NCBI RefSeq assembly: GCF_039929605.1
Contig: NZ_JBDSQX010000166.1
Coordinates: forward strand, 1 to 64,000
Origin: Pelomonas sp039929605
GTDB lineage: Bacteria; Pseudomonadota; Gammaproteobacteria; Burkholderiales; Burkholderiaceae_C
Length of the DNA stretch: 64,000 nt
Direction of reading: 5' to 3'
Position 1 is the first letter of the stretch, and every line of letters begins with the position of its first letter. A program made the position numbers and the translations under genes. Shown one piece after another: positions 36,735-45,729 of this stretch. The notes beneath the pieces were generated by a model. That model saw only the letters and a list, made by a program, of their open reading frames with translations. It made no database searches and was not told where the DNA came from.

Positions 36735-38327
36735 CTACTTCAGCATCGCCTTGACGGAGTTGAACAACACGCTCGGGTCGTGATGACCTTTGTAGATCGG
36801 CGATACCTCTTTGTCCAAGCCCAGCAGCGAGAACACGGCGATCTGTGCCGACCGGACCGAGTATTCGACGGTAAACACAACGTCGTCCGCGATCTCGCAG
36901 AACTGTCCGAGAAAGGCGAAATTCAGTGCGCCCTTCGGCACCACGGCGGGCCGGTCGCCGGCCGATCGCACCAGGAACTGACTGGTGATGAACGGCATCA
37001 TGCAAGGAATGCAATTGGCCGTTTTGAGCAACGCTTGTGTCTTTGCTTCGAAGCGCAAGTGGCCAAACAACTCGGCGAGTATTTCTGCACCCGAGCAGTC
37101 CGACATCTTCTTTTTGACGTGGTTGCCTTCAGCGTGGGGAAACAAGCCATAGCCCCAGCACACGGTAACGCCTTCGGGTTGATTCAAGAAGTGGGGCTGG
37201 TGTGGCAACACCACCGACATCAGCCAGTTTGAATCCTTGAACGTCACCAGGCCACCTGTGCCGGCCTCGTTGCCACTGAACTCCTGCATCATGCGAAAGA
37301 ACAACGGGTCGTCGAAGGTCACGCTGAACGATTCCCACAGCGACTGTTCGACGTTGCCGTCGAATACCGACGGTTGCCCGAATTCCGGTCGATCTTTCGC
37401 GATGGAGTGCCACAGCGCCCACGATCCTTTCGAGGGTTGTGCCTCGCGGCTTGGCGCTGAAGTCATGCTGCCCAAGGTGGAGCCGGCCGTCATGGAACCA
37501 AGCGTGGTGAACACACAGTCGTGCTCGCCAATGGCGATGTGTCCGGGTTTGCCGTTCCGCAGAAGGCGGATGTGTTCGACCCGCGTCTCGTTCGCGCTAG
37601 TCTTGAAGTCCAGTGCCGTGACCTGGGTGTTCAGGTCGAAATGCACGCCTTGCGCAAGCAGCCACTTCATCAGCGGCCGGACGATGGCGTCGTACTGGTT
37701 GTACGGTGTGCGGCGGACGCCTGCCAGCGTCTCGATGCGCGGGAACTCCTGGATGAAGCGCAGCATGTAGCGCTTGAATTCCACCGCGCTGTGCCAAGGC
37801 TGGAAGGCGAAGATGGTGCACCACATGAACCAGAAGTTGGTCTCGAAGAACGCGGGCTGAAAGTACCCGTCGATCCTTCGCTTGCCCAGCGATGCTTCGG
37901 ACTCGATCATGAGTTCCATCAGGTCGAGCCGGTCGCGCGCACTAAACCCGTGTGACGAAACGTCTACCGGCCTGCCGTTGGCGACTAGTCGGCTCCGGGC
38001 ATGCGACCTGAAGGTTTCGTTGAAGTCGAAGAACTCCTGCTTCACCGTCTTCTGCGGATCGGTGAGCGAGGGGATGAACGACATCAGGTCGAAGGTGCAG
38101 GTGTAGGCTTCTTCGTCGAACATCCTGCCGCCCCGCATGACGTAGCCGCGCGCCGCAGTGCCCTGGGCATCCAAACTGCCGCCGGTCTGGTCGGACTCTT
38201 CAAGGACGTGGATCTTGTCGCCGTTGAGGCGGCCGTCACGCAGCAGATACGCCGCGGTGGCCAAGCCGGCAATGCCGCCGCCGACGATGGTGGCGCCTGT
38301 CTTTGCAATGTCGATGCGGTCGGTCAT
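36735..38327 (-). CDS. ohyA: Oleate hydratase
   Basis: The 530-residue protein opens with the FAD-binding motif ATIVGGGIAGLATAAYLLRD and continues with GGSLDAQG, RGGRMFDEEAYTC and FNETFRSHARSRLVANG, all characteristic of oleate hydratases. It adds water to the double bond of oleic acid to form 10-hydroxystearate, using FAD structurally, at the membrane face. A role in fatty-acid detoxification or membrane adaptation is known for the family. It follows the MFS gene by seven bases, so the two are probably co-transcribed. Confidence 0.93.
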   Translation of the reverse strand: MTDRIDIAKTGATIVGGGIAGLATAAYLLRDGRLNGDKIHVLEESDQTGGSLDAQGTAARGYVMRGGRMFDEEAYTCTFDLMSFIPSLTDPQKTVKQEFFDFNETFRSHARSRLVANGRPVDVSSHGFSARDRLDLMELMIESEASLGKRRIDGYFQPAFFETNFWFMWCTIFAFQPWHSAVEFKRYMLRFIQEFPRIETLAGVRRTPYNQYDAIVRPLMKWLLAQGVHFDLNTQVTALDFKTSANETRVEHIRLLRNGKPGHIAIGEHDCVFTTLGSMTAGSTLGSMTSAPSREAQPSKGSWALWHSIAKDRPEFGQPSVFDGNVEQSLWESFSVTFDDPLFFRMMQEFSGNEAGTGGLVTFKDSNWLMSVVLPHQPHFLNQPEGVTVCWGYGLFPHAEGNHVKKKMSDCSGAEILAELFGHLRFEAKTQALLKTANCIPCMMPFITSQFLVRSAGDRPAVVPKGALNFAFLGQFCEIADDVVFTVEYSVRSAQIAVFSLLGLDKEVSPIYKGHHDPSVLFNSVKAMLK

Positions 38328-38334
38328 GGTGAGT

Positions 38335-39612
38335 TCAGTTTGGTGTGGGTGAAAGTTCGGCGTCTCGCGTAGTGCTCGGGGCCTTCCACCACGAAGGGCG
38401 GAGAAACAGCAAGATCAGAATCGCGAGCAGCGGCGCCGCCAGCCAGCCGAAGCTGAGCCGTTCAACGGCACCGAACAGCCAGCCGCTGGCAACCGACCCG
38501 AGCGTTTGCCCCAAGGCGCCAGCGGCTGCTAAGCCACCCATCGTCACGCCCAAGCTGCGATGCAAGGCTCCGGCGGCAAGGAAAGCAATGACCGGCAGGA
38601 CCAGGCCGGTACCAGCCGACGTCAAGCTGACCCCGATGTACATCCCTGTGTTGGTTTGATGCAGCGCCAGCACAGCCAGGCCTGCCATGCCAAGCACAGA
38701 ACCGGCTGCGACGAACTGGCGCGGTGGCGCTTTGTCGAGCAGCCCGGTGAAGAACAGCAGCGCGTTGATGCCCAGCATGACCAAGCTACATTCGGCGAAC
38801 ATCATCGCCACCTGCTGTGTCGTGAGCTCGGCGTGCTGCCGGCCCTGCAGCACGATGCCCAGCTCGAAGCCGGAGAGGACCAGGTTCACTGCCACGGCTA
38901 ACCACCACAGCGCGGCAAAGCCTGCGGGCGCGCTTGCAGCGGGGTCGGCATCAGATTCGGCAGTGCCCTCGTGCTTGGGCAAGGTCAGCGCCAGGCCCAG
39001 CATCATCAACGCCCCGAGCAGGGCCGAAAGAATGATGACGATGCGGGTTGACAGGGCGGCCAACGCAGCGCCGTTGCTGAACACCGCGGCCAGGGCATCG
39101 GCCACAGCATTCAAACCCGGCCCGAACAGGAAGCCCAGCAGCGAGGATGCACCCAACCAGGCGAAGCGGCGCGCCCGAATCGCCTTGGGCGTGTGTGCTG
39201 CCACCAGCGCTGGCACCAACGGCACCACGGCGGCGACGAACAGCCCGGCCGCCGCACGCAAAACGTAGATGGTCCAAAGGCCGCCCATCGCAGGCAGCAG
39301 CAGCAGCAGGCTGGCGACATAGCCGACCAGGCCGAGGATCAGGATGCGGGGTCGGCCTCCGCGGTCGGAGATCCACCCCCAGATCGGCGCGCCGACCAGC
39401 ACTCCAGCCGTGTAGGCCCCGCTCAGAAAGCCGACATGCCGGGCGACTTCGGTAGGAGTTGATCCGGGCATTTTCTGCGAAAGCCAAGCCGGCAATAGTG
39501 GCAGCAAGGCGCCATAGCCGGCCGACACCACGAACACTGCAGCTGCCAGGAAGAACAGCTGCAGCGGCCGCAGATCGTCGGCAACTTGTGGCTTGGCGGA
39601 CGGGCTGTTCAT
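38335..39612 (-). CDS. MFS transporter
   Basis: The 425-residue protein has about 12 hydrophobic helices and the MFS loop motif GAPIWGWISDRGGRPRIL between helices 2 and 3. It is an inner-membrane transporter, probably proton-driven, of unknown substrate. Its start overlaps the stop of a cyclopropane synthase remnant as ATGA, and it precedes the oleate hydratase gene. Export of a lipid or acid product would be plausible but is not shown by the sequence. Confidence 0.87.
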   Translation of the reverse strand: MNSPSAKPQVADDLRPLQLFFLAAAVFVVSAGYGALLPLLPAWLSQKMPGSTPTEVARHVGFLSGAYTAGVLVGAPIWGWISDRGGRPRILILGLVGYVASLLLLLPAMGGLWTIYVLRAAAGLFVAAVVPLVPALVAAHTPKAIRARRFAWLGASSLLGFLFGPGLNAVADALAAVFSNGAALAALSTRIVIILSALLGALMMLGLALTLPKHEGTAESDADPAASAPAGFAALWWLAVAVNLVLSGFELGIVLQGRQHAELTTQQVAMMFAECSLVMLGINALLFFTGLLDKAPPRQFVAAGSVLGMAGLAVLALHQTNTGMYIGVSLTSAGTGLVLPVIAFLAAGALHRSLGVTMGGLAAAGALGQTLGSVASGWLFGAVERLSFGWLAAPLLAILILLFLRPSWWKAPSTTRDAELSPTPN

Positions 39613-39758
39613 CGGTACAGATGGCGCCTGGTCAGCGGCGGTGAGGTGGCGCCGGCAGAGCGTCTGGCCGCCCGCACCTGGTACACGCCGATGTCGCCGG
39701 ATTCGAACTCCATGGCGCAGGTGGCCATATACAGACGCCAGAGCGCGGCTGCAGGGCA
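39609..39758 (-). pseudogene. C-terminal remnant of a cyclopropane-fatty-acid synthase
   Basis: The frame contains LWRLYMATCAMEFESGDIGV and YQVRAARR, which resembles the very end of cyclopropane-fatty-acyl-phospholipid synthases. Only about 49 residues remain before the stop, which overlaps the MFS start as ATGA. The rest of the gene was lost where the P-type ATPase gene now ends. A lipid-modification operon (cfa, MFS, ohyA) probably existed before the rearrangement. Confidence 0.6.
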
Positions 39759-39777
39759 GCGGCCTTTGCCTGATGGT

Positions 39778-42507
39778 TCATGCGGTGACTTCTGCAGCAG
39801 CCGGTTCGGCCGCAGCGGTGGGTTTGGGTTTGGCACTCTTGATGCCAGCCAGCTTGGTACGCTTGAGAAGCAGCGCGTTGATGGCCACCACCGCCGAGCT
39901 GCCCGACATCGAGAGCGCCGCGATCTCCGGCGACAGCGTGAAGGGATAGAGCACCCCTGCGGCCAGCGGGAAGGCAATCACGTTGTACCCGACCGCCCAC
40001 CACAGGTTCTGGTGCATCTTGCGCAAGGTGGCGCGGGACAGTTCGATGGCGCCGACGATGTCGTAAGGGTCGCTCTTCATTAGCACCACGTCGGCACTGT
40101 CCATCGCCACGTCGGTGCCGGCGCCGATGGCAAAGCCCACGTTCGCCTGGGTCAGCGCAGGCGCATCGTTGACGCCATCGCCAACCATGCCGACCTTCTT
40201 GCCGCTTGCTTGTAGCTCCTTGATCTTGGCGGCCTTCTGGCCTGGTAACACGTCGGACAGCACGCTGGTGATGCCCAGGTCGGCAGCGATGCGCTTGGCA
40301 GTCCCGGCGTTATCGCCCGTCAGCATCACCACCTCGATGCCCCGCTCGCGCAGTTTGGCGACAGCGGCCTTGGCGGTGGGCCGAATGGCGTCGGCGATGG
40401 CAATCAGGCCGATCACCTTGCCGTTTTGCGCCACGTGCACCACCGTCCGCCCTTCGCCTTGCAACCGCGCCGCGTCAGCTTGCAGTTTCCCGAGCGCCAG
40501 CTTCTGCGTGTCCATCAGCAGCCGGTTGCCGAGAAACACGACACCGGCGGCGGTTTGCGCCTGGGCGCCCTGGCCATCGATGCTCTTGAAGCCGGTCGGG
40601 GCGACGACCTTCAACTTCGATGCGCGGCGCAAAACGGCTTGTGCTAACGGGTGGGCCGACCCTTGCTCGACGGCTGCAGCCGCCATCAGCAACGCGTCCT
40701 CGGTGATGCCTTCGGCCATCACCATGTCCACCACCTCCGGCTTGCCGACGGTAAGCGTGCCAGTCTTGTCGAAGACGATGACGTTGAGCTTGGTGGCGTC
40801 TTCCAGAGCCGAGGCGTTTTTGAACAGGATGCCGTTGGCTGCACCCAAGCCGGTGCCCACCATCACCGCCATTGGCGTGGCCAGCCCCAGTGCATCAGGG
40901 CAGGCGATGACGAAGACGGTCATGGTCAGCGTCACCGCGAACAGCAGCGGCTCGCCAAGCCACCAGAACCACACCGCGAAGGTCAACAGCCCGATGACGA
41001 TGGCGGCGACCACCAGCCACTGCGCCGCCCTGTCCGCCAGCAGTTGCGCGGGCGCCTTGGAGTTCTGCGCCTCCTGCACCAACTTGACGATCTGCGCCAG
41101 CGCTGTGTCGGAGCCCACCTTGGTGGCCTTGTAGCGGAACGTGCCACTGGTGTTGATGGTGGCACCTGCCACCTTCGCCCCGGGGCCTTTTTGCACCGGC
41201 ATTGACTCGCCAGTGAGCATTGATTCATCGACAAGTGAGTCCCCCGACTCGACTGTGCCGTCCACCGGTATCTTGTTGCCGGGTCGGATCACGACGATGT
41301 CGCCCACCACCACGTCAGCCGTCGCCACTTCAACCTCGGCGCCCTTGCGCAATACGAAGGCTTTGGCTGGTGTCAATTTCATCAGTGCCTTAATGGCCGA
41401 CGAAGCACCGGCGCGGGCGCGCATCTCCAGCCAGTGGCCGAGAAGGATGAACACCAGCAGCACGGAAACCGCTTCAAAGAACTGCTCGCTCTCGAAGAAG
41501 AAGGTGGCACCGACACTGAAAACGTAGCCGGTGCCGACGCTTAGCACGATCAGCGTCGCCATGTTCAGCTTGCCCTTCAGCAGTGCCCGCCAAGCCGCGA
41601 CGAAGAATGGCCAACTTGGGTACAAAACAGCGGCGCTGGCCAAGCCAAACAGCCACTGATTAAGCGGCAGGCCGAAGGGCGGCGCAGGCGGCGTGAACAT
41701 GCCACCCATCGGTGAGTAGATGAAGATCGGCACCGCAAAGACGAGGCAAATCCAGAAACGGTTGCGCATGTCGCGCACCATGGCGGGCAGGTCCATGTTG
41801 CCGCCGTGGCCCATTTCCTGGGCCATGTCGGACGACATTGGCGAGGAAGAGCCGCCGTGGCCTGCGTGCCCCTTGTGATTGGCGCCTGCTGTAGCGGTAG
41901 CCGCAGGCTTCTGGTCCGCAGGTCCAGGTGCTGCCGGCGACACCCATGATCGCAGCCGCCGCCACAGTGAAGCTGGCTCGGCCGGTGAGTTCGGCAGGGA
42001 CGATTCGGCTGCCTTGGGTGCGGCCGCAGCATCTGAACCGGTTGCCGAAGTGTCCGGCATCTTCATGCCGGCAGGCATGGCGTCGGCGTCGGGCGTTGTC
42101 GTCGCGGCTGAGGTGGCCGGGGTGACCGGTGCGGGTGCAGCGGCTGCCGGCGCAACGGTCACGGGCGATGGCGGCGCAGCGGCCGGCGTGTCCACCTGAG
42201 GGGCTTTCATCGCGGCAGTTGCGAGGGTTGCGTGCTCGGCCGCATGGCCTGCCGGCGCACCGTCTGGCGCATGTCCATCGGGCCCAACGGGCGTGGCGGG
42301 GTTGGCCGGCTGGTGCGCCCGCAAGCGCAGTGCGGACTTGATATCGGCAACTTCCAGCCGGGTCTCGTCGTAGCGCACGGTCGCGTTCTCGGCGGCGAAG
42401 TTCACCGTCACGCTTTCGACGCCCGGCACCTCGCCGATCCGCTTTTCCACTTCTTCCACGCTCAGCACCGACAGCATGGCGTGAACTTCGATAACGCTGG
42501 TCTTCAT
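39778..42507 (-). CDS. P1B-type ATPase with CPD metal motif
   Basis: The product is 909 residues from the ATG at 42507. It starts with an HMA-like fold (SVEEVEKRIGEVPGVESVTV) that lacks the CxxC metal pair, followed by a long alanine/proline linker and a histidine/methionine stretch (HKGHAGHGG). The ATPase core has TGES, the membrane motif IACPDALGLATP, DKTGTLTVGKPEV and GDGVNDAPAL, so all catalytic residues are there. The usual CPC is CPD in this protein. It would export a metal ion, but CPD makes copper specificity uncertain. It is an inner-membrane protein next to a free HMA-like protein. Confidence 0.9.
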   Translation of the reverse strand: MKTSVIEVHAMLSVLSVEEVEKRIGEVPGVESVTVNFAAENATVRYDETRLEVADIKSALRLRAHQPANPATPVGPDGHAPDGAPAGHAAEHATLATAAMKAPQVDTPAAAPPSPVTVAPAAAAPAPVTPATSAATTTPDADAMPAGMKMPDTSATGSDAAAAPKAAESSLPNSPAEPASLWRRLRSWVSPAAPGPADQKPAATATAGANHKGHAGHGGSSSPMSSDMAQEMGHGGNMDLPAMVRDMRNRFWICLVFAVPIFIYSPMGGMFTPPAPPFGLPLNQWLFGLASAAVLYPSWPFFVAAWRALLKGKLNMATLIVLSVGTGYVFSVGATFFFESEQFFEAVSVLLVFILLGHWLEMRARAGASSAIKALMKLTPAKAFVLRKGAEVEVATADVVVGDIVVIRPGNKIPVDGTVESGDSLVDESMLTGESMPVQKGPGAKVAGATINTSGTFRYKATKVGSDTALAQIVKLVQEAQNSKAPAQLLADRAAQWLVVAAIVIGLLTFAVWFWWLGEPLLFAVTLTMTVFVIACPDALGLATPMAVMVGTGLGAANGILFKNASALEDATKLNVIVFDKTGTLTVGKPEVVDMVMAEGITEDALLMAAAAVEQGSAHPLAQAVLRRASKLKVVAPTGFKSIDGQGAQAQTAAGVVFLGNRLLMDTQKLALGKLQADAARLQGEGRTVVHVAQNGKVIGLIAIADAIRPTAKAAVAKLRERGIEVVMLTGDNAGTAKRIAADLGITSVLSDVLPGQKAAKIKELQASGKKVGMVGDGVNDAPALTQANVGFAIGAGTDVAMDSADVVLMKSDPYDIVGAIELSRATLRKMHQNLWWAVGYNVIAFPLAAGVLYPFTLSPEIAALSMSGSSAVVAINALLLKRTKLAGIKSAKPKPTAAAEPAAAEVTA

Positions 42508-42581
42508 CGTGTTTCCTTCGTCGGCTTCAGGTGCAGAGGTCCATGCCGGTGCCATAAAGCCCGCGGAGAGGCTGAATACCT

Positions 42582-42974
42582 TCAGTTCCGCGTTGGATGC
42601 TTGTGTTTGACGGATGTCTCCTCATCGTCTGGCCCGTCCTCGTTCCGCACCATCTCGCAAACCGCCGACGGCCTCGACATGCCGTCACGCCAAACCCAGG
42701 CCACAGGCAGAAACCGGTCGGTCTGGCTGGCGATCTCTGCTGCGGGCTGAAAGGACACCTCGAGGCCGGCTTCCACTTGCGTGACGTCATCGGGGAGCGA
42801 CAGGAAGTCGCCCGTCCGTTCGTCGTGCATGTGCGGCATGAAGATGCCAAGGCCGTGGTCAGACAGTCTGCGCAGCATCTCCTGCACTTCCGGCAGCTGA
42901 ACGGCTGCCTGCGCACTTCTCAACCCTGGCGGCAAACCCTGGGCAGTGGTTCGTGAAACGGTGGCTGTGGTCAT
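42582..42974 (-). CDS. Conserved hypothetical protein
   Basis: The 130-residue protein has no signal peptide or membrane helix. It includes LRRLSDHGLGIFMPHMHDE and LSLPDDVTQVEAGLEVSF. A ribosome-binding GGAG lies upstream of the ATG. It sits between the P-type ATPase gene and the free HMA-like gene. The histidine/methionine-rich PHMH may bind metal, but no family name is known to me. Confidence 0.7.
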   Translation of the reverse strand: MTTATVSRTTAQGLPPGLRSAQAAVQLPEVQEMLRRLSDHGLGIFMPHMHDERTGDFLSLPDDVTQVEAGLEVSFQPAAEIASQTDRFLPVAWVWRDGMSRPSAVCEMVRNEDGPDDEETSVKHKHPTRN

Positions 42975-43081
42975 GGTGATCTCCAGTGGAGCGGTGGCTG
43001 GCCCATTGCGAACTGGCTGGGTCGAATGCCAGGTGTTTGCAGTGCTCGGTACGGCGATAAACCGGGGAGTGAGATGGCGTG

Positions 43082-43570
43082 CTAACTCTTCTCCGGTGCT
43101 GCCTTGTCTTTCGGCTTGTCACCCGCAGCACCGTCGGATGCCGCAGCGTCGGGTTCGACGGACGGCTCGGCCGGTCGGACATCAGGCGCCGCAGAGACAG
43201 CCGCTTTGTCAGGTGCTGCGGCGGCGGGAGGGGCTGGAGTGTCTTGTGAGGCATTGGGCGAAGCAGGTGCTGCGCCTGTCGGCGGTGAAGCCGGTATCGC
43301 CGCAGGCGGCGCACCCGATGCCGGTTTACCTTCGTCGCCATCGCCCGCCGGGCCGTCAGCTGGCGAAGCGGGATCGAATCCGCGCTGGCGCACGGCTGAC
43401 TTGATATCGGTCGGTTCGATCTGTGTCTCGTCGTAGCGCACTGTGGCGTTTCCGATTGCGAAGTTCACGGTTACGCTCTGCACGCCGGGAATCTCGCCGA
43501 TGCGCTTCTCGACTTCGTCAACGCTGAATACGGACAACATGTCGTGCACTTCGATCGCGCTGGTTTTCAT
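43082..43570 (-). CDS. Free HMA-like domain protein with Ala/Pro tail
   Basis: The 162-residue product from the ATG at 43570 has an N-terminal HMA-like fold, MKTSAIEVHDMLSVFSVDEV onward, then an alanine/proline/aspartate-rich tail of about 95 residues. The first 70 residues closely resemble the N-terminus of the P-type ATPase encoded at 39778-42507, residue for residue over most of their length. Like it, the domain lacks the CxxC metal pair. It probably arose by duplication of the front of that gene. A role as a regulator or partner of the ATPase is possible. Confidence 0.75.
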   Translation of the reverse strand: MKTSAIEVHDMLSVFSVDEVEKRIGEIPGVQSVTVNFAIGNATVRYDETQIEPTDIKSAVRQRGFDPASPADGPAGDGDEGKPASGAPPAAIPASPPTGAAPASPNASQDTPAPPAAAAPDKAAVSAAPDVRPAEPSVEPDAAASDGAAGDKPKDKAAPEKS

Positions 43571-43593
43571 GGGGTTCCTTGGGTGTTCGGTCG

Positions 43594-44250
43594 TCATTGA
43601 TGAAGGTCAGCGCGCCCGGCGCTGCGACTGGATGCAGTCGGGTGTGAACTCGAACGCGATGTTTGCGTCGGGCTGGACGAGCTTGTTCTTCTTGCCGGCT
43701 TAGTGCAACCGGAAAAGGATGTCGCGGCAGCAGCACCGCGGCGCGCGCCGCCAAAGTACGCCCTCCAGTGCTCGACCGCCACCGCGTCGATGGGGCTGGT
43801 CTTCCACTGTTTAAGCGGGTCACGGCGGCGTTCGGCCAGGCGACTCACCCGCCCGTCCTTGTCGATGTTGAGGTATTGCTTGAGCAGCTTGACGCCCAAG
43901 TTGACGAGCATTTTTTCGAAAGGCGGCACCGAGTGCATTAGCTCTTCGTGCTCTTCTTTCCAGCAAAAGCCCATTACATGCTCGACACCGGCGCAGTTGT
44001 ACCCGCCGTGGCCCGAGCCGCAGATGTGGATCAGGTCCTGCTGGTACGTCTGGATCGCGCAGTTCAGGTGGGCGTAGATGAAGTTCTGCACCGGCGTCTT
44101 GCCCCAATGGCCGAGCAGCATGCGCTTCACGTCGCCCGGCGCCAGGGGCTGGCGCAGCAGTGTGCTGTCACACAGGTAGATCTGGCCGACAGACAGATAG
44201 TTAGCGGCGCGCCAGTAGTCGTCGATCAGCCGCAGCTCTTGCGGGGTCAC
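43594..44250 (-). pseudogene. Phosphoketolase-PPK2 in-frame chimera
   Basis: The frame opens at a GTG at 44250 overlapping the acetate kinase stop. Residues 1-83 match the phosphoketolase N-terminus (YWRAANYLSVGQIYL, GHWGKTPVQNFIYAHLN, ending GSGHGG). From residue 84 it matches the C-terminal half of polyphosphate kinase 2: YNCAGVEHVMGF, PPFEKMLVNLGVKLLKQYL, RRRDPLKQWKTSP. From about residue 168 the sequence loses PPK2 likeness. Both parents lack their active-site cores (thiamine site; Walker motifs), so the 218-residue product should be inactive. It records an illegitimate recombination. Confidence 0.8.
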
Positions 44251-45458
44251 GCCTGGGCCTTGTCGGGCTGCGATGAGTAGCCCAACACACGGCAGACCGA
44301 GCGCGCCAGCATCAACGCCTCGTTGGTGCGAATGACGCGCACCTGCACCCGGCTCAAGTCGGCGGAGATCAAGTCGGCGTGCGCGGCGTTGCGGGCCTCG
44401 TCCAGCTTGAGATCGAGGAAGCCCAGGCCTTCGCAAATGCGGGCTCGCACCAGCGCCGCGTTCTCGCCGATGCCGCCAGCAAACACCAGCGTGTCCAGCC
44501 CGCCCAGCGCGGCGGCGTAGGAGCCGACGAGCTTCTTGGCCTGGTAGCAGAACAGCGCCACGGCTTCGGCGGCGCGCGGGTCACTGGCCTCGCTGGCGAG
44601 CAGGTCGCGCATGTCGGCGCTGGTCTCCGAAAGCCCCAGCAGGCCCGACTCCTGGTTCACCATGGCGTCGAAGTGGCTTGGCGTCATGTGCTGGGTTCGT
44701 TGTAGATACAGGGCCAGGCCGGGGTCGATGTCACCGGAGCGCGTGCCCATGGGCAGCCCGCTGGCGGGCGTGAAACCCATGCTGGTGTCGATGCTGTGGC
44801 CGTTCAGCACGGCGGTCATGCTGGCGCCGTTACCTAGGTGGGCGAGGATCACGCGGCCGGCTGCCGCGTCGGTGCCGGCGGTGCGTGCCAGTTCCTCCAG
44901 CAGGTAGGCATAGGACAAGCCGTGGAAGCCGTAGCGCTGCACGCCCAGCGCCTGCAGCCTGCGCGGCACGGCCATCAGCCGGGCGACGGCAGGCATTTGG
45001 TGGTGGAAGGCGGTGTCGAAGCAGGCGACCTGCGGGATGTGGGCCAGGCGCTGGCTGCAGGCCTGCATGAGCTCGATCTCGCCGGGCAGGTGATTGGGGT
45101 CGACGTCGACGACGCGGGCCAGGTCGGCCATCAACTCGGGCGTGACCGCCTGGGGCTCGGTGTGGCCCATGCCGTGCACAACGCGGTGGCCCACGGCGCT
45201 CACGGTGTGCAGCAGGTTTTCGGCGGCGAGGCAGTCCATCAGCTCGCCGGTTGCACTGCGGTAGTCGGTGGCAGAGCTGGGCGTTTCGACCCACCGGCCG
45301 TCAGCGGCGCTGAAGCCCATTCGGGAATAGCCCATGCCGATACGCTCCAGCTTGCCGTGGCGCAGCCGCTCAAGTTTGTCGCCGAGTCGATAAAGGCTGA
45401 AACGGATGCTGGACGAGCCACCGTTCAGGGTCAGGATGACCGGATGAGTGGTTTGCAT
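44247..45458 (-). CDS. ackA: Acetate kinase (second copy)
   Basis: The 403-residue protein is full length and has LTLNGGSSSIRFSLY, VGHRVVHGMGHTE, RYGFHGLSYAYL, HLGNGASMTAV and FAGGIGENAALVR. It makes ATP and acetate from acetyl phosphate in the cytoplasm. Its stop overlaps the start of the broken phosphoketolase frame, so an ackA-xfp unit once stood here in the reverse order of the first copy. It differs clearly from the 356-residue copy at 27845-28915, so it is not a recent duplicate. Its promoter region faces the transaldolase operon. Confidence 0.95.
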   Translation of the reverse strand: MQTTHPVILTLNGGSSSIRFSLYRLGDKLERLRHGKLERIGMGYSRMGFSAADGRWVETPSSATDYRSATGELMDCLAAENLLHTVSAVGHRVVHGMGHTEPQAVTPELMADLARVVDVDPNHLPGEIELMQACSQRLAHIPQVACFDTAFHHQMPAVARLMAVPRRLQALGVQRYGFHGLSYAYLLEELARTAGTDAAAGRVILAHLGNGASMTAVLNGHSIDTSMGFTPASGLPMGTRSGDIDPGLALYLQRTQHMTPSHFDAMVNQESGLLGLSETSADMRDLLASEASDPRAAEAVALFCYQAKKLVGSYAAALGGLDTLVFAGGIGENAALVRARICEGLGFLDLKLDEARNAAHADLISADLSRVQVRVIRTNEALMLARSVCRVLGYSSQPDKAQA

Positions 45459-45512
45459 GGGGCGTCCTAGGAAGCTGGCGGAAAGCCGCGAGCCAGTGTG
45501 TCCAGGACCCTG

Positions 45513-45548
45513 CCGGAGGTCTGTCTGTCAGCGCACAGACACCTCCGG
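45513..45548. repeat. Long inverted repeat between ackA and tal operons
   Basis: CCGGAGGT-CT-GTCTGT and ACAGACACCTCCGG pair over 14 bases with a 2-base bulge and a 6-base loop. It lies in the 157-base gap between two divergent transcription units. No T-run follows on either strand, so an operator or an RNA structure in a 5' leader is more likely than a terminator. Confidence 0.55.
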
Positions 45549-45615
45549 ATGCAGCGCCGAGAGTCCGCCTTGGGGACCGCTCCGGCCTCTGTCATCGTCG
45601 TCACAGGAGCACTGC

Positions 45616-45729
45616 ATGACCGCACCCTTGTTCTTTTTGCGCGCAGATGAGCGTCGGGGAGTTCAAGTTATTGCGCCGTTCGAGTTGAACTTGTCGTCCG
45701 TGCTCGCCAAACCCATGGAGGCACGATGA
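45616..45729 (+). CDS. Small ORF coupled to transaldolase
   Basis: This 37-residue frame has a strong AGGAG ribosome-binding site ending six bases before its ATG, and its stop overlaps the transaldolase ATG as ATGA. The peptide begins MTAPLFFLRADERRGVQV. It may be a leader peptide that couples translation of tal, or a small protein of its own. There is no signal peptide. No family is recognised. Confidence 0.55.
   Translation: MTAPLFFLRADERRGVQVIAPFELNLSSVLAKPMEAR

Noticed and set aside
43607..43702. Frame reading AGKKNKLVQPDANIAFEFTP downstream of the chimera as a gene
   Set aside because: It begins right after a stop, has no start codon and only about 31 residues. It may be the tail of another lost gene, but the parent was not recognised.
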